64,000 bases of DNA. Origin: Kuschelorhynchus macadamiae. Taxonomy: Eukaryota; Arthropoda; Insecta; Coleoptera; Curculionidae. Numbering within the stretch: the stretch's first letter is position 1; every line of letters begins with the position of its first letter. A program made the translations under genes and the position numbers. Shown one piece after another: positions 21,443 through 32,900 of the stretch. Location of the stretch: the NCBI GenBank assembly GCA_030620095.1, contig JAUTXW010002163.1:62001-126000 (forward strand), read 5' to 3'. Below the pieces are notes generated by a model. The model searched no databases and was not told where the DNA came from. It worked only from the letters and a program-made list of their open reading frames with translations.

Positions 21443-22423
21443 ATGGCGGGTGATGACGACGATGTTCTCGACGGCGATTATAAAAGATCATTTAAATGTT
21501 GTAAAAAGAAGACAACTACTAATATTTGTTGCATAAATTGTGGCGAAATATTTCACACCAGCTGTGAAAAGGTGAAAAATCTGATATTTGTACAGGATAA
21601 TTTCGTAAATTGTTGTGAAAGTGCAAATGTAAATATAACCTCAAAATCTACTAAATTCGAAAGTTTAAAAAATTAAATAAAATTGCTTCACTCTATTATA
21701 AGGGACAAAGAAGTTATTATTAGTGATAAGGAATATATAATCAAGAACCTAGAAGAAAAAATTGTGTTAATAAAACAAGTTAATACTCAAAAAATAAACA
21801 CAGAAAAATCTACCCTTGAAAAGGAAGTCAGGGCAAATCCTTCTTATTCTCAAAGTTTAAAGCTTAATAAAGAGCCTAGTAAGAATCCCAAGCAACTACC
21901 TAAATCACCAAGTCCCAGAATTACTGAACAGAAGAAAAATACTCTTGACCGTAATCAAATAACAGCAAGCATACATGAAGTACAACAAAGGCAAATTATG
22001 GATTCCGTTATTCAGCTTGGACAGCTTGACAAAGAAGATAATGAAACAGGAAATCATTTTACCGAGGTAAATTACAGAAAACGAAAAAATCGAGCAAATA
22101 CTATTTTGGGTTCAAATCAAAAAATTGGCCGGATCACAGCGATTCAAAGTCGTAGAGAAATTTTTATATCAAGACTTCATCCAAATACAACTCTGGAGCA
22201 AATCAAACAACACCTTGAAGAAAGCAATGTAAATGTGCTGGATGTTGAAAAGCTTGAGATAATGTCTAAAGAAATAGCCGCATTTAGAGTTACCATTCAG
22301 CACTGTGATGTAAATGTTATTCAAAATCCAGAAGTTTGGCCGAAATACACCATTATTAGGCCATATCACAGAAAGAGAAATTTTCAGAAAGCAGCCCCGG
22401 ACCAGGTGGGATTGAAAACGTAG
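21443..22423 (+). pseudogene. ORF1 of a CR1/jockey-group non-LTR element, one nonsense stop
   Basis: The ATG at 21443 begins MAGDDDDVLDG. A PHD-like cysteine/histidine block follows (CC..., ICCINCGEIFHTSCEKV), as in ORF1 proteins of CR1/L2-type elements. An in-frame TAA at 21674-21676 interrupts the frame, which continues in register to TAG at 22423. The second part has a heptad-rich stretch (IIRDKEVIISDKEYIIKNLE), a charged linker, and a C-terminal RNA-binding-like domain containing REIFISRLHPNTTLEQIKQH and KYTIIRPYHRKRNF. ORF1 proteins coat element RNA. The nonsense codon after residue 77 would remove the coiled-coil and RNA-binding parts unless read through or restarted. Confidence 0.8.
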
Positions 22424-22440
22424 ACTCACTCGACTTGAGT

Positions 22441-25179
22441 GCCATGCACAACTTCCCTACAAATAGCCATCCACTCCAGGATAAAAAAATAACTGAAAAA
22501 ACATTTTCAATTTTGCATATTAATATTCAGTCTATTAAAAATAAGATTCATGAATTGGATAATTATCTTTGTGATCACGAGCATGATGTATTATGTTTTA
22601 GTGAACACTGGCTAACTCCTTTGGAGGTGAGTTCTTTTAAGTTGGAAGGGTATGTAATTGCGTCAAATTTTTGTAGAAATTATAGTAAATGTGGTGGCAC
22701 AATGATTTGCATAAAACCTACAATTCCTTTTATAGCAAGATCAGATATTTCTGGTTTAAGTATTGAAAGTGTGTGTGAGGTCTCTGCAGTGGAACTAATA
22801 GAGAGTCGTCATATTATTTTGGCTGTTTATAGACCACCTAGCAGTCATTTTGCCAATTTCTTGGATATATTTGCAAATATTCTTGAAATTCTTTCTGCAA
22901 AATCTTATCATCTAGCTATCTTTGGTGATTTTAATGTCTTGTTCCACACGGATGATCCCAAGTATCAGGAACTTTATACTATTATGAACATTTATAATCT
23001 CAAACCCTGTATATTTGAAGCCACAAGAGGAGCAAATTGCTTAGATAATGCTCTCATAAATTTTAATAAGTCTCTAAAATATACCTCATGGGTGAATGAC
23101 CTCTGTATATCCGATCATAAGGCAATCTTTCTAAGCATACCATTTTCTCATATAAAGTCTGAATTTAAGTATAAATCAATAACTCCTATATCCCAGGCTG
23201 GTTTGTTCACCCTCTACAATCTCGTTGAAAATATGAATTTTGGCTTCATAAAGGAATACATACATGTAAACGTAAAATGGCAAATGTTCATGGATTTAAT
23301 TACCAACGCAATAAAAGTTGCCTTTCCCTCTAGAATTATTAAAGTAGATCTAAATAGAGACTTCAAGGTGTCCTGGTTTAATGATATACTTAAACATTAC
23401 CGTGAAACCTTATATCTTTTACATGACTTGTACAAATTAAGACCGTCAAAGGAAAATAAATTTCAATACTATGAATTCAGAAAATTCTATAGGACTAAAA
23501 TCAGTGAAAGCAAAAAAGAAACTAATAACCACTATATTGACTCGAGCAAAAATAAGTCGAAGGCCATGTGGAATATTATAAATAAAAACCGTCCCCAAAA
23601 AAGAAACCAAATAGCAAACAGCGCTCTGAACGCAGATCAGTTAAATAACTTTTTTATTCAACAACCAAATCTTATAGTTCAAAATATATCATCAAAAACA
23701 GAGCCCTATAATTTTTTGTACAAAACATGTACTAGTACATTTATGTTTTCTCCTGTTACGCCAAATAATGTTCGAGATGCAATTAGTTGCTTAAAAAATG
23801 GCAACAGTCATGATATTTTTGATATGACTGTCTCAATTGTTAAACATTTAAAAAACTTACTGATTTTGTCATTAACCAGTCTATTTAATATATGTCTGCA
23901 AACTAAAACGTTTCCAGAGAACCTAAAACTATCTAAAGTAATTCCTGTTCATAAGAGTGGTTCCCAGGAAAAGTGTGACAATTTTAGACCAATCAGTATT
24001 GTTCCGATTTTTGGCAAGATTTTTGAGATTATTCTCTCAAAACAAATATACTCCTATATGGAATCTTTTAACCTTTTTGACCCCAGTCAATTTGGTTTTA
24101 GGAAAAACAAAAACACAGAAATGGCCATCATAAAACTGATGACGATGATTGCTGAAGAGTTTGATGGAGGAAACCTTGCTGGAGTTACATTTTGTGATTT
24201 AAGCAAGGCTTTCGACTGTGTGTTCCATGACATTCTGGTAGCGAAGCTCGGGTATTATGGTCTTTGTGAGGATAGTGTCCGTCTAATTCAGAGCTATCTT
24301 CTCGATCGCAGACAGAAGGTCTACTTCAATGGCAATTTTTCTAAAGAGGCCAATGTCTTGTCTGGGGTGCCGCAGGGTTCGGTTCTGGGGCCTATCCTGT
24401 TCGTCATTTATATTAATGATTTTGCGGGTTGCCTCCATGGGGCCGAGGCCGTGTTGTACGCAGATGATACTACAATAACTCGTCGGCAATCTGATTTGCT
24501 TTCGCTCCAAAGTGTCATGGCTCAGATACAGTCGAGGGCACTGGATTGGTTCTCGGCAAATAAGTTAAGTTTAAATCAACAAAAAACTGTTAATTTTGTT
24601 TTCACTCAGAGAAGACTGGAGGAAGCACATGATCCTGTTACGTTCCTTGGTGTATGGCTGGATCAGAAATGTACATGGGAATCTCACATTGATTTTCTAA
24701 CAGACAAACTTTCCAGAAGTCTCTATGTATTAAGAACTCTTAAACCCATTGTAAACAGGCAAACTTCTTTAAATGCATACTATTCTCTCTTTCAGAGCGT
24801 GATGTCCTATGGAATACTTGTTTGGGGTCATTCCCCACATGCTCAAAAAGTGTTTTCAATCCAGAGAAAAGCAATCAGGATAATCTTGGGCCTAAATTAT
24901 AAAGAGGATATTAGGCATCAATTTGTTAAACTTGGAATTCTTAGCTTTCCTTCTTATTACATTTATAAATGTCTGATCTGGATAAAGTCCAGTATTTCTG
25001 GCTTTTCATGTCATTCTGATATACACAATTATAATACCAGGAACTCTGATAACATTGTGCCATCAAATTCCCGCATAAACAAGAGCAGATTTTCATTTAA
25101 TTACTTTGCTCCAAATTCTTCAACCACCTGCCAACACATATTAGAGCTCTGCCTACAAAAACTTTTAGCAAAGAAATAA
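22441..25179 (+). CDS. Non-LTR ORF2: endonuclease plus reverse transcriptase, intact frame
   Basis: The first ATG is at 22441, 17 bases after ORF1. The frame is open for 912 residues. An apurinic-type endonuclease covers residues 20-250: ILHINIQSIKNKIHELDNYL at the start, FSEHWLTPLE, VYRPPS, IFGDFNV and finally ISDHKAIF, with the catalytic E, D and H visible. The reverse transcriptase covers about residues 480-760: SKVIPVHKSGS, NFRPISIVPIFGKIFE, DPSQFGFRKNKNTEMAI, FCDLSKAFDCV, GVPQGSVLGPILF and VLYADDTTIT, with the catalytic YADD intact. A C-terminal region has FLGVWLD and YGILVWG. It copies its own RNA at a nicked target (target-primed reverse transcription). Both domains look functional; only ORF1 is damaged. 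It is antisense to the carrier gene. Confidence 0.93.
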   Translation, partial: AMHNFPTNSHPLQDKKITEKTFSILHINIQSIKNKIHELDNYLCDHEHDVLCFSEHWLTPLEVSSFKLEGYVIASNFCRNYSKCGGTMICIKPTIPFIARSDISGLSIESVCEVSAVELIESRHIILAVYRPPSSHFANFLDIFANILEILSAKSYHLAIFGDFNVLFHTDDPKYQELYTIMNIYNLKPCIFEATRGANCLDNALINFNKSLKYTSWVNDLCISDHKAIFLSIPFSHIKSEFKYKSITPISQAGLFTLYNLVENMNFGFIKEYIHVNVKWQMFMDLITNAIKVAFPSRIIKVDLNRDFKVSWFNDILKHYRETLYLLHDLYKLRPSKENKFQYYEFRKFYRTKISESKKETNNHYIDSSKNKSKAMWNIINKNRPQKRNQIANSALNADQLNNFFIQQPNLIVQNISSKTEPYNFLYKTCTSTFMFSPVTPNNVRDAISCLKNGNSHDIFDMTVSIVKHLKNLLILSLTSLFNICLQTKTFPENLKLSKVIPVHKSGSQEKCDNFRPISIVPIFGKIFEIILSKQIYSYMESFNLFDPSQFGFRKNKNTEMAIIKLMTMIAEEFDGGNLAGVTFCDLSKAFDCVFHDILVAKLGYYGLCEDSVRLIQSYLLDRRQKVYFNGNFSKEANVLSGVPQGSVLGPILFVIYINDFAGCLHGAEAVLYADDTTITRRQSDLLSLQSVMAQIQSRALDWFSANKLSLNQQKTVNFVFTQRRLEEAHDPVTFLGVWLDQKCTWESHIDFLTDKLSRSLYVLRTLKPIVNRQTSLNAYYSLFQSVMSYGILVWGHSPHAQKVFSIQRKAIRIILGLNYKEDIRHQFVKLGILSFPSYYIYKCLIWIKSSISGFSCHSDIHNYNTRNSDNIVPSNSRINKSRFSFNYFAPNSSTTCQHILELCLQKLLAKK

Positions 25180-25885
25180 AAAACTTTTTAATTAAACATG
25201 CTTTTTATGACGTTAATGAATATTTACATTTTAATTTTGTGAACGTGTGACATCTGCTTCTGAATTTCTAGTTGTGAATTTGTTGTATACTTTTAATATT
25301 GTAGTGTAATAATTGTACCTGTACCTATATATGTAATTTTTATTTTAGTACTATTTTTGAGCACCTACTTTGTTATACTATGCTTAATTCCAAAGTGTTT
25401 ATCTGTGTTTTTAATTTACATTGTACCTTTTTTGACTTGTGTAAAATCACTGTTTTGATTAATTTGACACAAATAAATACTCTACTCTACTCTAGAACAC
25501 TTTTAAAAACTCTGTCAATTTAAAATTCTTTAGATCAAGAAGAAACCTAGAGAGACCTTGCAATTGCGGCTAGGATTCTTATTTAACATATCAGAGTCTT
25601 TTTAAATCCATATAGATATATAGGCAATTAAGGTAGGCTTCTTAAGTATATGTACAAATTTAAGGGTACTTTTTATTTCCATGTGGCTCTTTGTAGGCCT
25701 TAATTGATAATTTACTTAAATTAATTTAAAAATGTATTTTGAAAATAAATGACTTAAAGTTAAAAAAGTGGATAATTTAAAGGGCAAGGGAAGCGAAATT
25801 ACTTAGCTATTAAAATTTTCAAACCACAAATAAATAATGATCAGATAAGATGTCCTTAAAACAGTTCAAAGCATATTAATATATG

Positions 25886-25925
25886 CCATCACTTATGTTG
25901 GGATAATTCCCAACTTAAGTGATGG
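25886..25925. repeat. Near-perfect 40-bp hairpin
   Basis: CCATCACTTA-T-GTTGGGA, then a short TAAT-containing turn, pairs with TCCCAAC-T-TAAGTGATGG. The stem is about 17 bp with one mismatch. It could be a tiny MITE relic or a small-RNA precursor, but the loop is only a few bases, so an ordinary miRNA is unlikely. Confidence 0.7.
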
Positions 25926-26089
25926 TTTCTTATTGTTGCCACAAGCATCATCTAACGACCACTAAGTTACAACTTAATACCTAAAATGTCAAAAATTGAG
26001 GCAGCAATAGTTGAGAGTTAAAGCATAGATCTTCTTTATAACACTACAATTTTCTTGTAGATTCCTTCTAAGTCCAATCTAATTATAAT

Positions 26090-26096
26090 ATATATG

Positions 26097-26169
<73 letters not shown>
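26090..26169. repeat. (TA)n microsatellite
   Basis: About 80 bp of almost uninterrupted TA dinucleotides with two TG variants near the edges. Confidence 0.95.
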
Positions 26170-27749
26170 GATACTAAAATCTATTGTACATATTCAAATC
26201 CACCAGTATCATAACCATTGTTGATCCTAGGTACGGTCCATATTAGTAAATTTATAGTTTTACGTTATGCCCGTATAACCCAATTTTTTTTAAACTCTCC
26301 TGCGTTAATTATCGAGTAGCAGAACCACCGAGGTAACCCCCCTTATACAGCTAACAGATACTTTCGTCTGGATTATAGTATATATAACGAAGATCCCCAA
26401 TTGGGGTTTCTTTATGTAAGGTTTCTACCTCATACATATTTCTATACTTTTTTGTTTCCCGTATGTCACTAACTTGAAAATATCATATTGGAAAACTCAT
26501 ATCCTCAGTCACTCTGAACTGTTTTTGTGACCTTTTATTTATTTTAAATTTTTCAGTAAATTTTCACCCACTTTTGTACTTTTATATTTTTGGACAGTAG
26601 TTATTTGGTTTAGCATTTATTTATTTCATATCAATAGAGCTATTCTTGGCATTATCATTGATTTTCGTTGTTCCAGGCAGAAATTTATTCATATAGATAT
26701 TCTTAGGTTGCATGACTCGTTTAACTATTGCTGCTTGGCATCCACATTGAGGTAAAAAAATAAAAGCGCATTACCGTGTTCTACGCGGCTCAGTGCCGTA
26801 ATAATAAAACCAGGGATATTTCCTTCAAAACCAGAATAAATTTCTAGATTGAACCACATCGTAATTTTAATAATACATTTTTAAAGATATTTTTATTAAA
26901 TTTTGATGTTCGTTTTAGACTTTATAGTAAAGTAAGAGTAAATAAAAATAATATAGGAATCGAAAATTATAATATTTCTTGTTAACAACTATTTGATTTA
27001 TTTAGAATTGGCAGCACTACATAACACGCCTTAAGATAACACTTCAAAAGTGACACCAAATTTAATTACCCTTTAATGGCTTTTAGTGGTCATCCATAAA
27101 TTACGTCACACAAATTTCGTGGATTTTAACCAGCCCCCCTTCCTTGCCACAAGTCACATTTGTATATGTTGTAAAACAGCGCAATTATTTAGGTAATATC
27201 TGCTTGTATTCTTACATTCCTATTTAACTAATTTAATCATCCTGTGGATGTACATGGATTTTCAGCTCAGAGTTCCGTTTTTCCAAATCCATGTTAACTC
27301 TTTTATTATTAAAGTGATTTATGTAATATGACTTTTTCTTTATCTTTTTTATTTTTTTCATTTGTAATAAACCTAAATACAAAGTTCACGAATAGAACTT
27401 TTATGGCTAAACACTAAAATTTGACGTTTTTAAGAAGACGAATACACAAACTTAGCCAATTTTTTTATTTTTTAATAGATTTTACGAATTTCTGTTTCCC
27501 ACAAATTACTTTATTTTATAGGATCTATTAGTGAAAGGTAGGTGCAATAAAATATATAATGAACCACGTACGAATTTTTGCAAAAGTGGCTTCGGTGAAA
27601 TCTCCAAAAAGTTTAGGTTGGTTTAGTTTGCAACCATCTGAATAAAGTTAGTGCGACAAAATCGTTCAAGAAATTTTTCAAGGTGTTAAACTTTGCTCAA
27701 GTTCCATGAAAAATACATAGTGAAAACACGATAACATAAAATAGGCTTT

Positions 27750-29610
27750 TACTTCCCTCGTAAAAGGGAAGTATTGTAATCGTGAAAAAAATCACCATCC
27801 GAGATATTTTCAGATTTTTACGTTTCAGGGTCTCTAGATGCCGTAAACCATGTTTTCTCCGTCTGCCGGTCAGTCTTTCGCAGGAAAGCTAAAAAATTAC
27901 GTACCCGATTGACTTTTGAATTTTGGTCAAAAATTAAAGGTTGTATGGGGATGACCTGGTACCACTTTGGTAAAAATTGAAATTGGTGAAACAAAATGGC
28001 GACCTAGTGAAATGTTAAAAAAATTATTACTACAAAACTACTTATATAATTTATCTCAAACTTCGCACAAAATCAAGTGTTATATAGAAATCAACTGGTA
28101 AAAGTTTGATATGAATCCAAGATGGCAGAACAAAATGGCGTCTTAATAAAATATTTAAAAATTGAGCCTCAAAAACTACTTAATGGACTGATTTCAAATG
28201 TTATGCCATACTAATTCAAAATGGCGGCCAAATGAAATATTTGAAATCGTGAAAAAGTCAATCTCTCAGGTTTAACATATTTTCAGGTTTTAGCGTTCCT
28301 GGATACCAAAAAATATGTTTAATCAATTCCGTCGGTCCTTCTATCGGTTTGTCTGTCTGTCTGTCTGTCAGTTCAAGGCATAGCTTAAAAACTACGTATC
28401 AGATTGAGTCAAAATTTAAGAGTCATATGGGGATAACCTGGTAATATTTTGGTAAAAATCCAATATGCCAAAAGAAAATGGCGGCCTAGTGAAATCTTAA
28501 AAAAATTATTACTAAAAAACCACTTTTCCAATTTATTGCACAAAAATCAAGTATCATATAGAAATCGACTGGCAAAATTTTAATACGAATCCAAGATGGC
28601 GGCTTAATAAAATATTTAAAAAATTTAGCCTGAAAAACTACATATTGGACTAATTTCAAATTGTGTGCCATAACTAATTGTGGTACAAAAATGAACTACT
28701 AAAACTGTGGTACTAATTTAAAATGGCGGCCAAATAAAATATTTGTAACTGTGAAAAAATCAGTCTCTCAGGTTTTAGATATTTTCAGGTTTTAGCCTTC
28801 CTAGATACCAAAAAATATGTTTTATCAATTCTGTCGCGTTGGTCCGTTTGTCGGTTTGTCTGTCTGTCTGTCAGTTCGCGGTATATCTGAAAAACTACTT
28901 GTCAGATTGACTTCAAATTTTAGTCAAAAACTAAAAGTCATATGGGGAAAACCTGGTAATATTTTGGTAACAATCCAATATGCTAAAACAAAATGGTGCC
29001 CTAGTGGATTGTTAAAATAATTATTACTAAAAACGGACTTACCCAGTTTATCCCAAATTTTGTACAAAAATAAAGTATTATGTAGAAATTAACTGGTAAA
29101 GTTTTGGTATTAATTCAAAATGGCGGATCGAAATAGCGGCTTAGTAAAATATTTCAAAATTCAGCCTGAAAAAACTACTTAATGGGTTGATTTTAAATTA
29201 TGTGTCGTAACTAATGTGGTATAGAGTTAAACTACTAGAACTGTAGTATTAATTTAAGATTTTGATGCCAAAAAATATTTTTATCATTTCCGTCGGCATC
29301 GGCGTCAGACCGTCTGTTTCTTAGTACGCGGCCTAGCTTAAAAACTACTCATCAGAGTGACTTTAAATTCTAGCAAAAATTAAGGGTAAAATGGGGATGA
29401 CCTGGTTTGTATTTTGGTAAAAATCCAATATACCAGAACAAGATGGTGACCTAGTGAAACTTTAAAAAAATTATTACTAAAAAAACTATTTATCCGTATT
29501 TTCCAAATTTTCCACAAAAATAAAGTGTTACCTAGGAATAGACCAATAAAATTTTGGTATGAATATAAGATACCAAAACAAAATGGCGGTAAAATATACG
29601 TAAATATAGT
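27750..29610 (+). repeat. Tandem-unit repeat with ATGGCGGC motifs, copy 1
   Basis: It starts with a terminal hairpin (ACTTCCCT-CGTAAA-AGGGAAGT at about 27751-27772) followed by 'attgtaatcgtgaaaaaa'. It then consists of about four divergent units of roughly 480 bp. Each unit runs: a 'gtgaaaaa(a)tca..ctcaggtttta' opening, a GTCTGTCTGTC stretch, 'tatggggatgacctggtaa', 'caaaatggcggcctagtgaaat', 'aagatggcggcttaataaaatattt' and 'aaaatggcggccaaataaaatattt'. There is no coding frame. Copies lie at 41988-43640 and (inverted) 45355-47148. The right boundary is approximate. Confidence 0.85.
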
Positions 29611-31026
29611 TCTTGCATCTAATCGTTATCATAATTACTCTAGCATAATAGTCGAAGTAAAAAAAATATACGAACGTCACTAAGCGAAAGTAATTATCAA
29701 ATGGCAACAAAAAGGTGAATTAAAAATATTAAATATAATATGATTTGATTTTAAAAACTGTTTTTCTTGAGTGGCGTAACTACTATACCGCGGGTGGAAG
29801 GGTAGGAGCGATATTTTTTAGTCATCAGTTATTTGTCGTCTCTCTTTTTGAGATTGTATTTGTTTCCGGCCCTGTTTTTGGGGTTGCATTTGTTGAGTGA
29901 CCTTTTTTATCAATTATTTTTTCTACACTCATATAGGGGGTTCTTTATGAAATCCTGTAAGGGGGGCATAATTTGTAGTTATGCGTAGTTGCTTTTCTCG
30001 AAAACGGCATTAGTCGGTTTGTGTTGTGTGCCAACAAAATCGTTTATGTACCGGCGACCCTTTGCTGTAATGTTTAAATAAATTCGCATGTGCCGGAAAA
30101 GGGTTAAATACAAATCAATGTCAACTTTAAAACTGTAGGTCTATAGTGAATTTCATCTAATCTCTACTTAATTGTTTTATAACTTAACTCAAGTTTAGAA
30201 ATAAAATCTTCCAAACCAAACTAAACGAAAAGATTTTACGGCAGTATAATTATAATTTTCTGAACACGGTTTCACCAAAAAAAATGTAAGAATACATTTT
30301 TTTTTATTTAACTCTACCTCTTTTTTCGTAAATAGATTTGACGTCACGGCATGACCCCTTATTATTTCAGTCATGTAATGTACATTGTTTTACAAAGGCC
30401 TCAAATTCTAAACAAATTTATTACTTCCAGGCAAGACTAGCTTAGTTTTTTACCATTTTGACGCGTGTCTAGTATTTTGCTGTTTACGCGCAATCTTTTT
30501 CTGCTAAACTAGAGTTTAATTTTATATTAACAGTTTATTTGTGAACGATTATCCGCCATTAGAAATTATCTTTTTCTACATATCCTAACTAAATTTTAAA
30601 TTAAAAAGTTGTTTTACATTTTTCAGAACTAGAAACCGTTCCTAAAAAATGTCAATTGACTTTACAAAACTACTTCTAAAACACATATAAATTAAAATTG
30701 AATGAAATTAAATTTAGAAATTTCCACTTTCTTCAACATCTAAAAAAATAATTAAATAGTCAATATACATTTTTAGCAGAGAGTATTCTTTTGCAAGAGG
30801 CCTTGAATAATATTGATTAGCTCGCATTTACAACTAAGACATATCGGACAAAAAGGATTTAAACTCTTCATTTACATTTTCTCCCTGTTTAAAAAGCAAC
30901 ATGTGATTGTTTTAAGGTCGCCGCTGAAATAAGCCAATATGCAAATTTGTTTACTTATTTTCTAATATATGTTAATTTATTTTAGCTGAACTACACATAT
31001 TCTAAAAGAAAGTTTATAGAAATGTT
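29611..31026. other. Intronic non-coding stretch
   Basis: AT-rich with no coding motifs. Weakly repetitive phrases occur ('tttcaccaaaaaaaatgtaag', 'gacgtcacggcatgacc'). No element ends could be defined. Confidence 0.4.
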
Positions 31027-31038
31027 CTAATAAGTTAC

Positions 31039-31313
31039 CATTGCTCTTCCCATCGTAGGCACGGCCCCTTTCCACCATGTTTTTATGCCTTCTTCCTTCA
31101 TCATTCGAATAAGAGCCTCTACTACGTTTTGATAATTACGCCTCTGCTCAGGGGGCAGTCTACCATCTGTCGTCATTCTGATCAATGCTACCTCTGCTGG
31201 TGTCCCTACGAATGCTCCGCAGACTCCAGCGAACATGCCTAAGGATGCCTTGAGTGCAAAATTGGGCGGTTTGTCCCCGAATGTAAACAAGTCAAAGAGC
31301 CACGTGTAGACAC
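31039..31313 (-). CDS. SLC25A11: Oxoglutarate/malate carrier, second visible exon
   Basis: A 275-bp exon carries the second repeat: VYTWLFDLFTFGDKPPNFAL, ASLGMFAGVCGAFVGTPAEV, ALIRMTTDGRLPPEQRRNYQ, then MMKEEGIKTWWKGAVPTMGR and AM. PAEVALIR is the modified second carrier signature typical of OGC, and MTTDGRLPP with RRNY is diagnostic of that subfamily. The acceptor is TTTTAAG|GTGTC (5' end 31313); GT completes a glycine begun in the exon at 50587-50790. It ends with a whole ATG codon before the donor GTAACT (GT at 31037-31038). Confidence 0.95.
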
Positions 31314-31554
31314 CTTAAAAAATATTTGTTTCTAAAGATTTCTTGCAATTAGTATTACCCTTATGCAACTGATCTGATCAAAAAACCTTGAAGTTGTATT
31401 GTAGCATATACAAACCACCAGCCCACTCCGTGGGTGGAAGTGGATTATACTTTGCATAGACGGTCCATCAAAAACAAGTAGTAGTCAAAATACTCGCTAT
31501 TGCACAACAATATTAGCCGGGAACGCTAGGTAGGTCTATTTGTCATATATTTAT

Positions 31555-32105
31555 GTGCGTAATTCAGTTCGGGGGTACGAGACTGCTATATATTAGAAAC
31601 ACTGGCCGTAAAATTGCGCCGTGCTACGCAAAAATCTCTAGATGAATCCCTGCTTTAGGAAACACGGAATGCTGGCACCCGCCGATCTTGTCTTGATTTT
31701 TATTAAAATTTAGTAGTAATTCTTCACAGATTGTCTCTAAAAAACGAAGCTTCCTAAAGAAGCATCTGAATTTAGTCTACGCAAAAATTGTTCAGGGGCT
31801 GGCGTCAAAAAAAAAAGCATAAAAGCTAAAACGAGAAACAGCAGGGAATAAGCATTTCGTTTTCCGGTACGGCAAACCGTTTAAATTTTGTAGCCCCTAA
31901 AATTATTATCATTTTTTGAAAAACAAACAAGTGGAACTATCAATAAGCTAAATTATATCAATGCCAAAAAACACTGCGTATAAATGATCCATCCAGTTTT
32001 AAATACGACACCCCCTAAATGGACCTAATCATTGCATTGTTTTCTGTATAGTAGGGTCTATCGAAACGTAGATGTAGTCTCGTACCTCCGAATTAAATTA
32101 CACAT
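31555..32105. repeat. MITE-like element with about 30-bp inverted ends
   Basis: The left end GTAATTCAGTTCGGGGGTAC, continuing GAGACTGC (about 31560-31587), pairs with the inverted GTAGTCTCGTACCTCCGAAT, continuing TAAATTAC, near 32071-32100. The interior of about 480 bp is non-coding. Size and structure suit a MITE. The parent transposon is not visible here. Confidence 0.55.
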
Positions 32106-32529
32106 TCACTGTGGGTCAAAATAAAGCAGTCCCCTTTTTTACACCTTAATGACGTTTTTAGTTTTCACCCGATTAAATTATTTTTTGGTATAATATACAT
32201 GCGATACTTGCCAACACAATTTTAGTTTTTATACTTAAATGTTACACGGTAGACTAAAAATATTTTAGTTTTAATGAATCCATGTTTTTGAAGTCGTTGC
32301 AAAAATATAATTTAATTTTTGGCTTTCACGAAATTAAGTAGTATTATTTGGGATTTTCTATAACATTGGCAATAAAGTTTTTTATTATGCCGTAATCGAT
32401 TTTTTTTTTCACAAATCAATATTTTTCTTGATAATATCAATAGATTCAGATAAAAATAAACGAAACAATATGTTAAATTAAAAGATTTACAAAAATGCCT
32501 TAGTAATATGTCTTCTCTCATTTTTACCA

Positions 32530-32900
32530 CTTTCTGTAGTATCGTACACGGTTGATGTATGGAAACTCTTGCCAATATTTTGTGATGCTGGACTTGAGCT
32601 CCTCATCCGTCTTAAAAGTAGTATTTAAGTGAACCATACTTTCTAATAAACCCCAAATATTATAGTCAATTGAATTTAAGTCCGTGCTATTAGGTGCCTA
32701 GTTCTGGGGTTCAATAATATCAGCACGATTATCAGGTAAATAATTAAATGTACTCTTGACGTATGCCCAGGCGTATTATCCTAGTAAAGCGTACACATTT
32801 TAGTTATTTCTACAAATTTTGGTAATATTATTTTCATAAAGAAAATAGTAGTTTACTTTAACGAGCACGCCACAAAATATCATTACAGGTGCAGAAAAAT
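32530..32900 (-). pseudogene. Tc1-type transposase C-terminal fragment
   Basis: The minus strand reads YAWAYVKSTFNYLPDNRADI, then IEPQN-stop-APNSTDLNSIDYNI, WGLLESMVHLNTTFKTDEEL, then KSSITKYWQEFPYINRVRYY. This is the final third of a Tc1-like transposase, with the W-P-x-S-P-D-L-N-x-I-E equivalent degraded to APNSTDLNSID. Two stops are present. A second copy lies in opposite orientation at 33370-33640. Confidence 0.75.

Larger units (their letters stand above)
21443..25497 (+). mobile_element. Nearly complete non-LTR retrotransposon (CR1/L2/jockey group)
   Basis: It comprises ORF1, ORF2 and a 3' UTR of about 315 bp ending in an AATAAA-like 'aaataaata' and a short (CTCTA)n repeat at about 25474-25494. 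A short 3' microsatellite tail rather than poly-A is typical of the CR1/L2/Daphne side of the jockey group. Length is at least 4.05 kb plus an undefined 5' UTR. Target duplications were not found. The intact ORF2 suggests recent insertion. Confidence 0.8.
25498..27749. other. Intronic non-coding stretch
   Basis: It holds the near-perfect hairpin at 25886-25925 and a (TA)n tract at 26090-26169. A phrase, 'gtcatccataaattacgtcac' (about 27090-27110), followed by a C-rich run, resembles dispersed non-coding repeats of insects. No coding evidence. Confidence 0.5.
18674..31038 (-). other. Carrier intron of about 12.4 kb, filled with retroelements
   Basis: Bounded by donor GT (31037-31038) and acceptor AG (18674-18675) on the minus strand. 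It contains a dead non-LTR fragment (18720-19780), a nearly intact non-LTR element (21443-25500) and the first tandem-unit repeat copy (27750-29610). Both retroelements lie antisense to the gene. Confidence 0.85.

Noticed and set aside
24283..24510. Minus frame inside ORF2
   Set aside because: Shadow of the strongly supported reverse transcriptase on the plus strand.
28360..28380. GTCTGTCTGTC tract considered as a CRISPR-like or regulatory array
   Set aside because: It is a short simple repeat within each unit of the ATGGCGGC repeat; no spacers or cas genes, and the genome is eukaryotic.
27750..29610. Helitron assignment for the hairpin-ended repeat
   Set aside because: No CTRR terminus, no 5' TC in a consistent place and no Rep/helicase remnants, so I only note the hairpin end.
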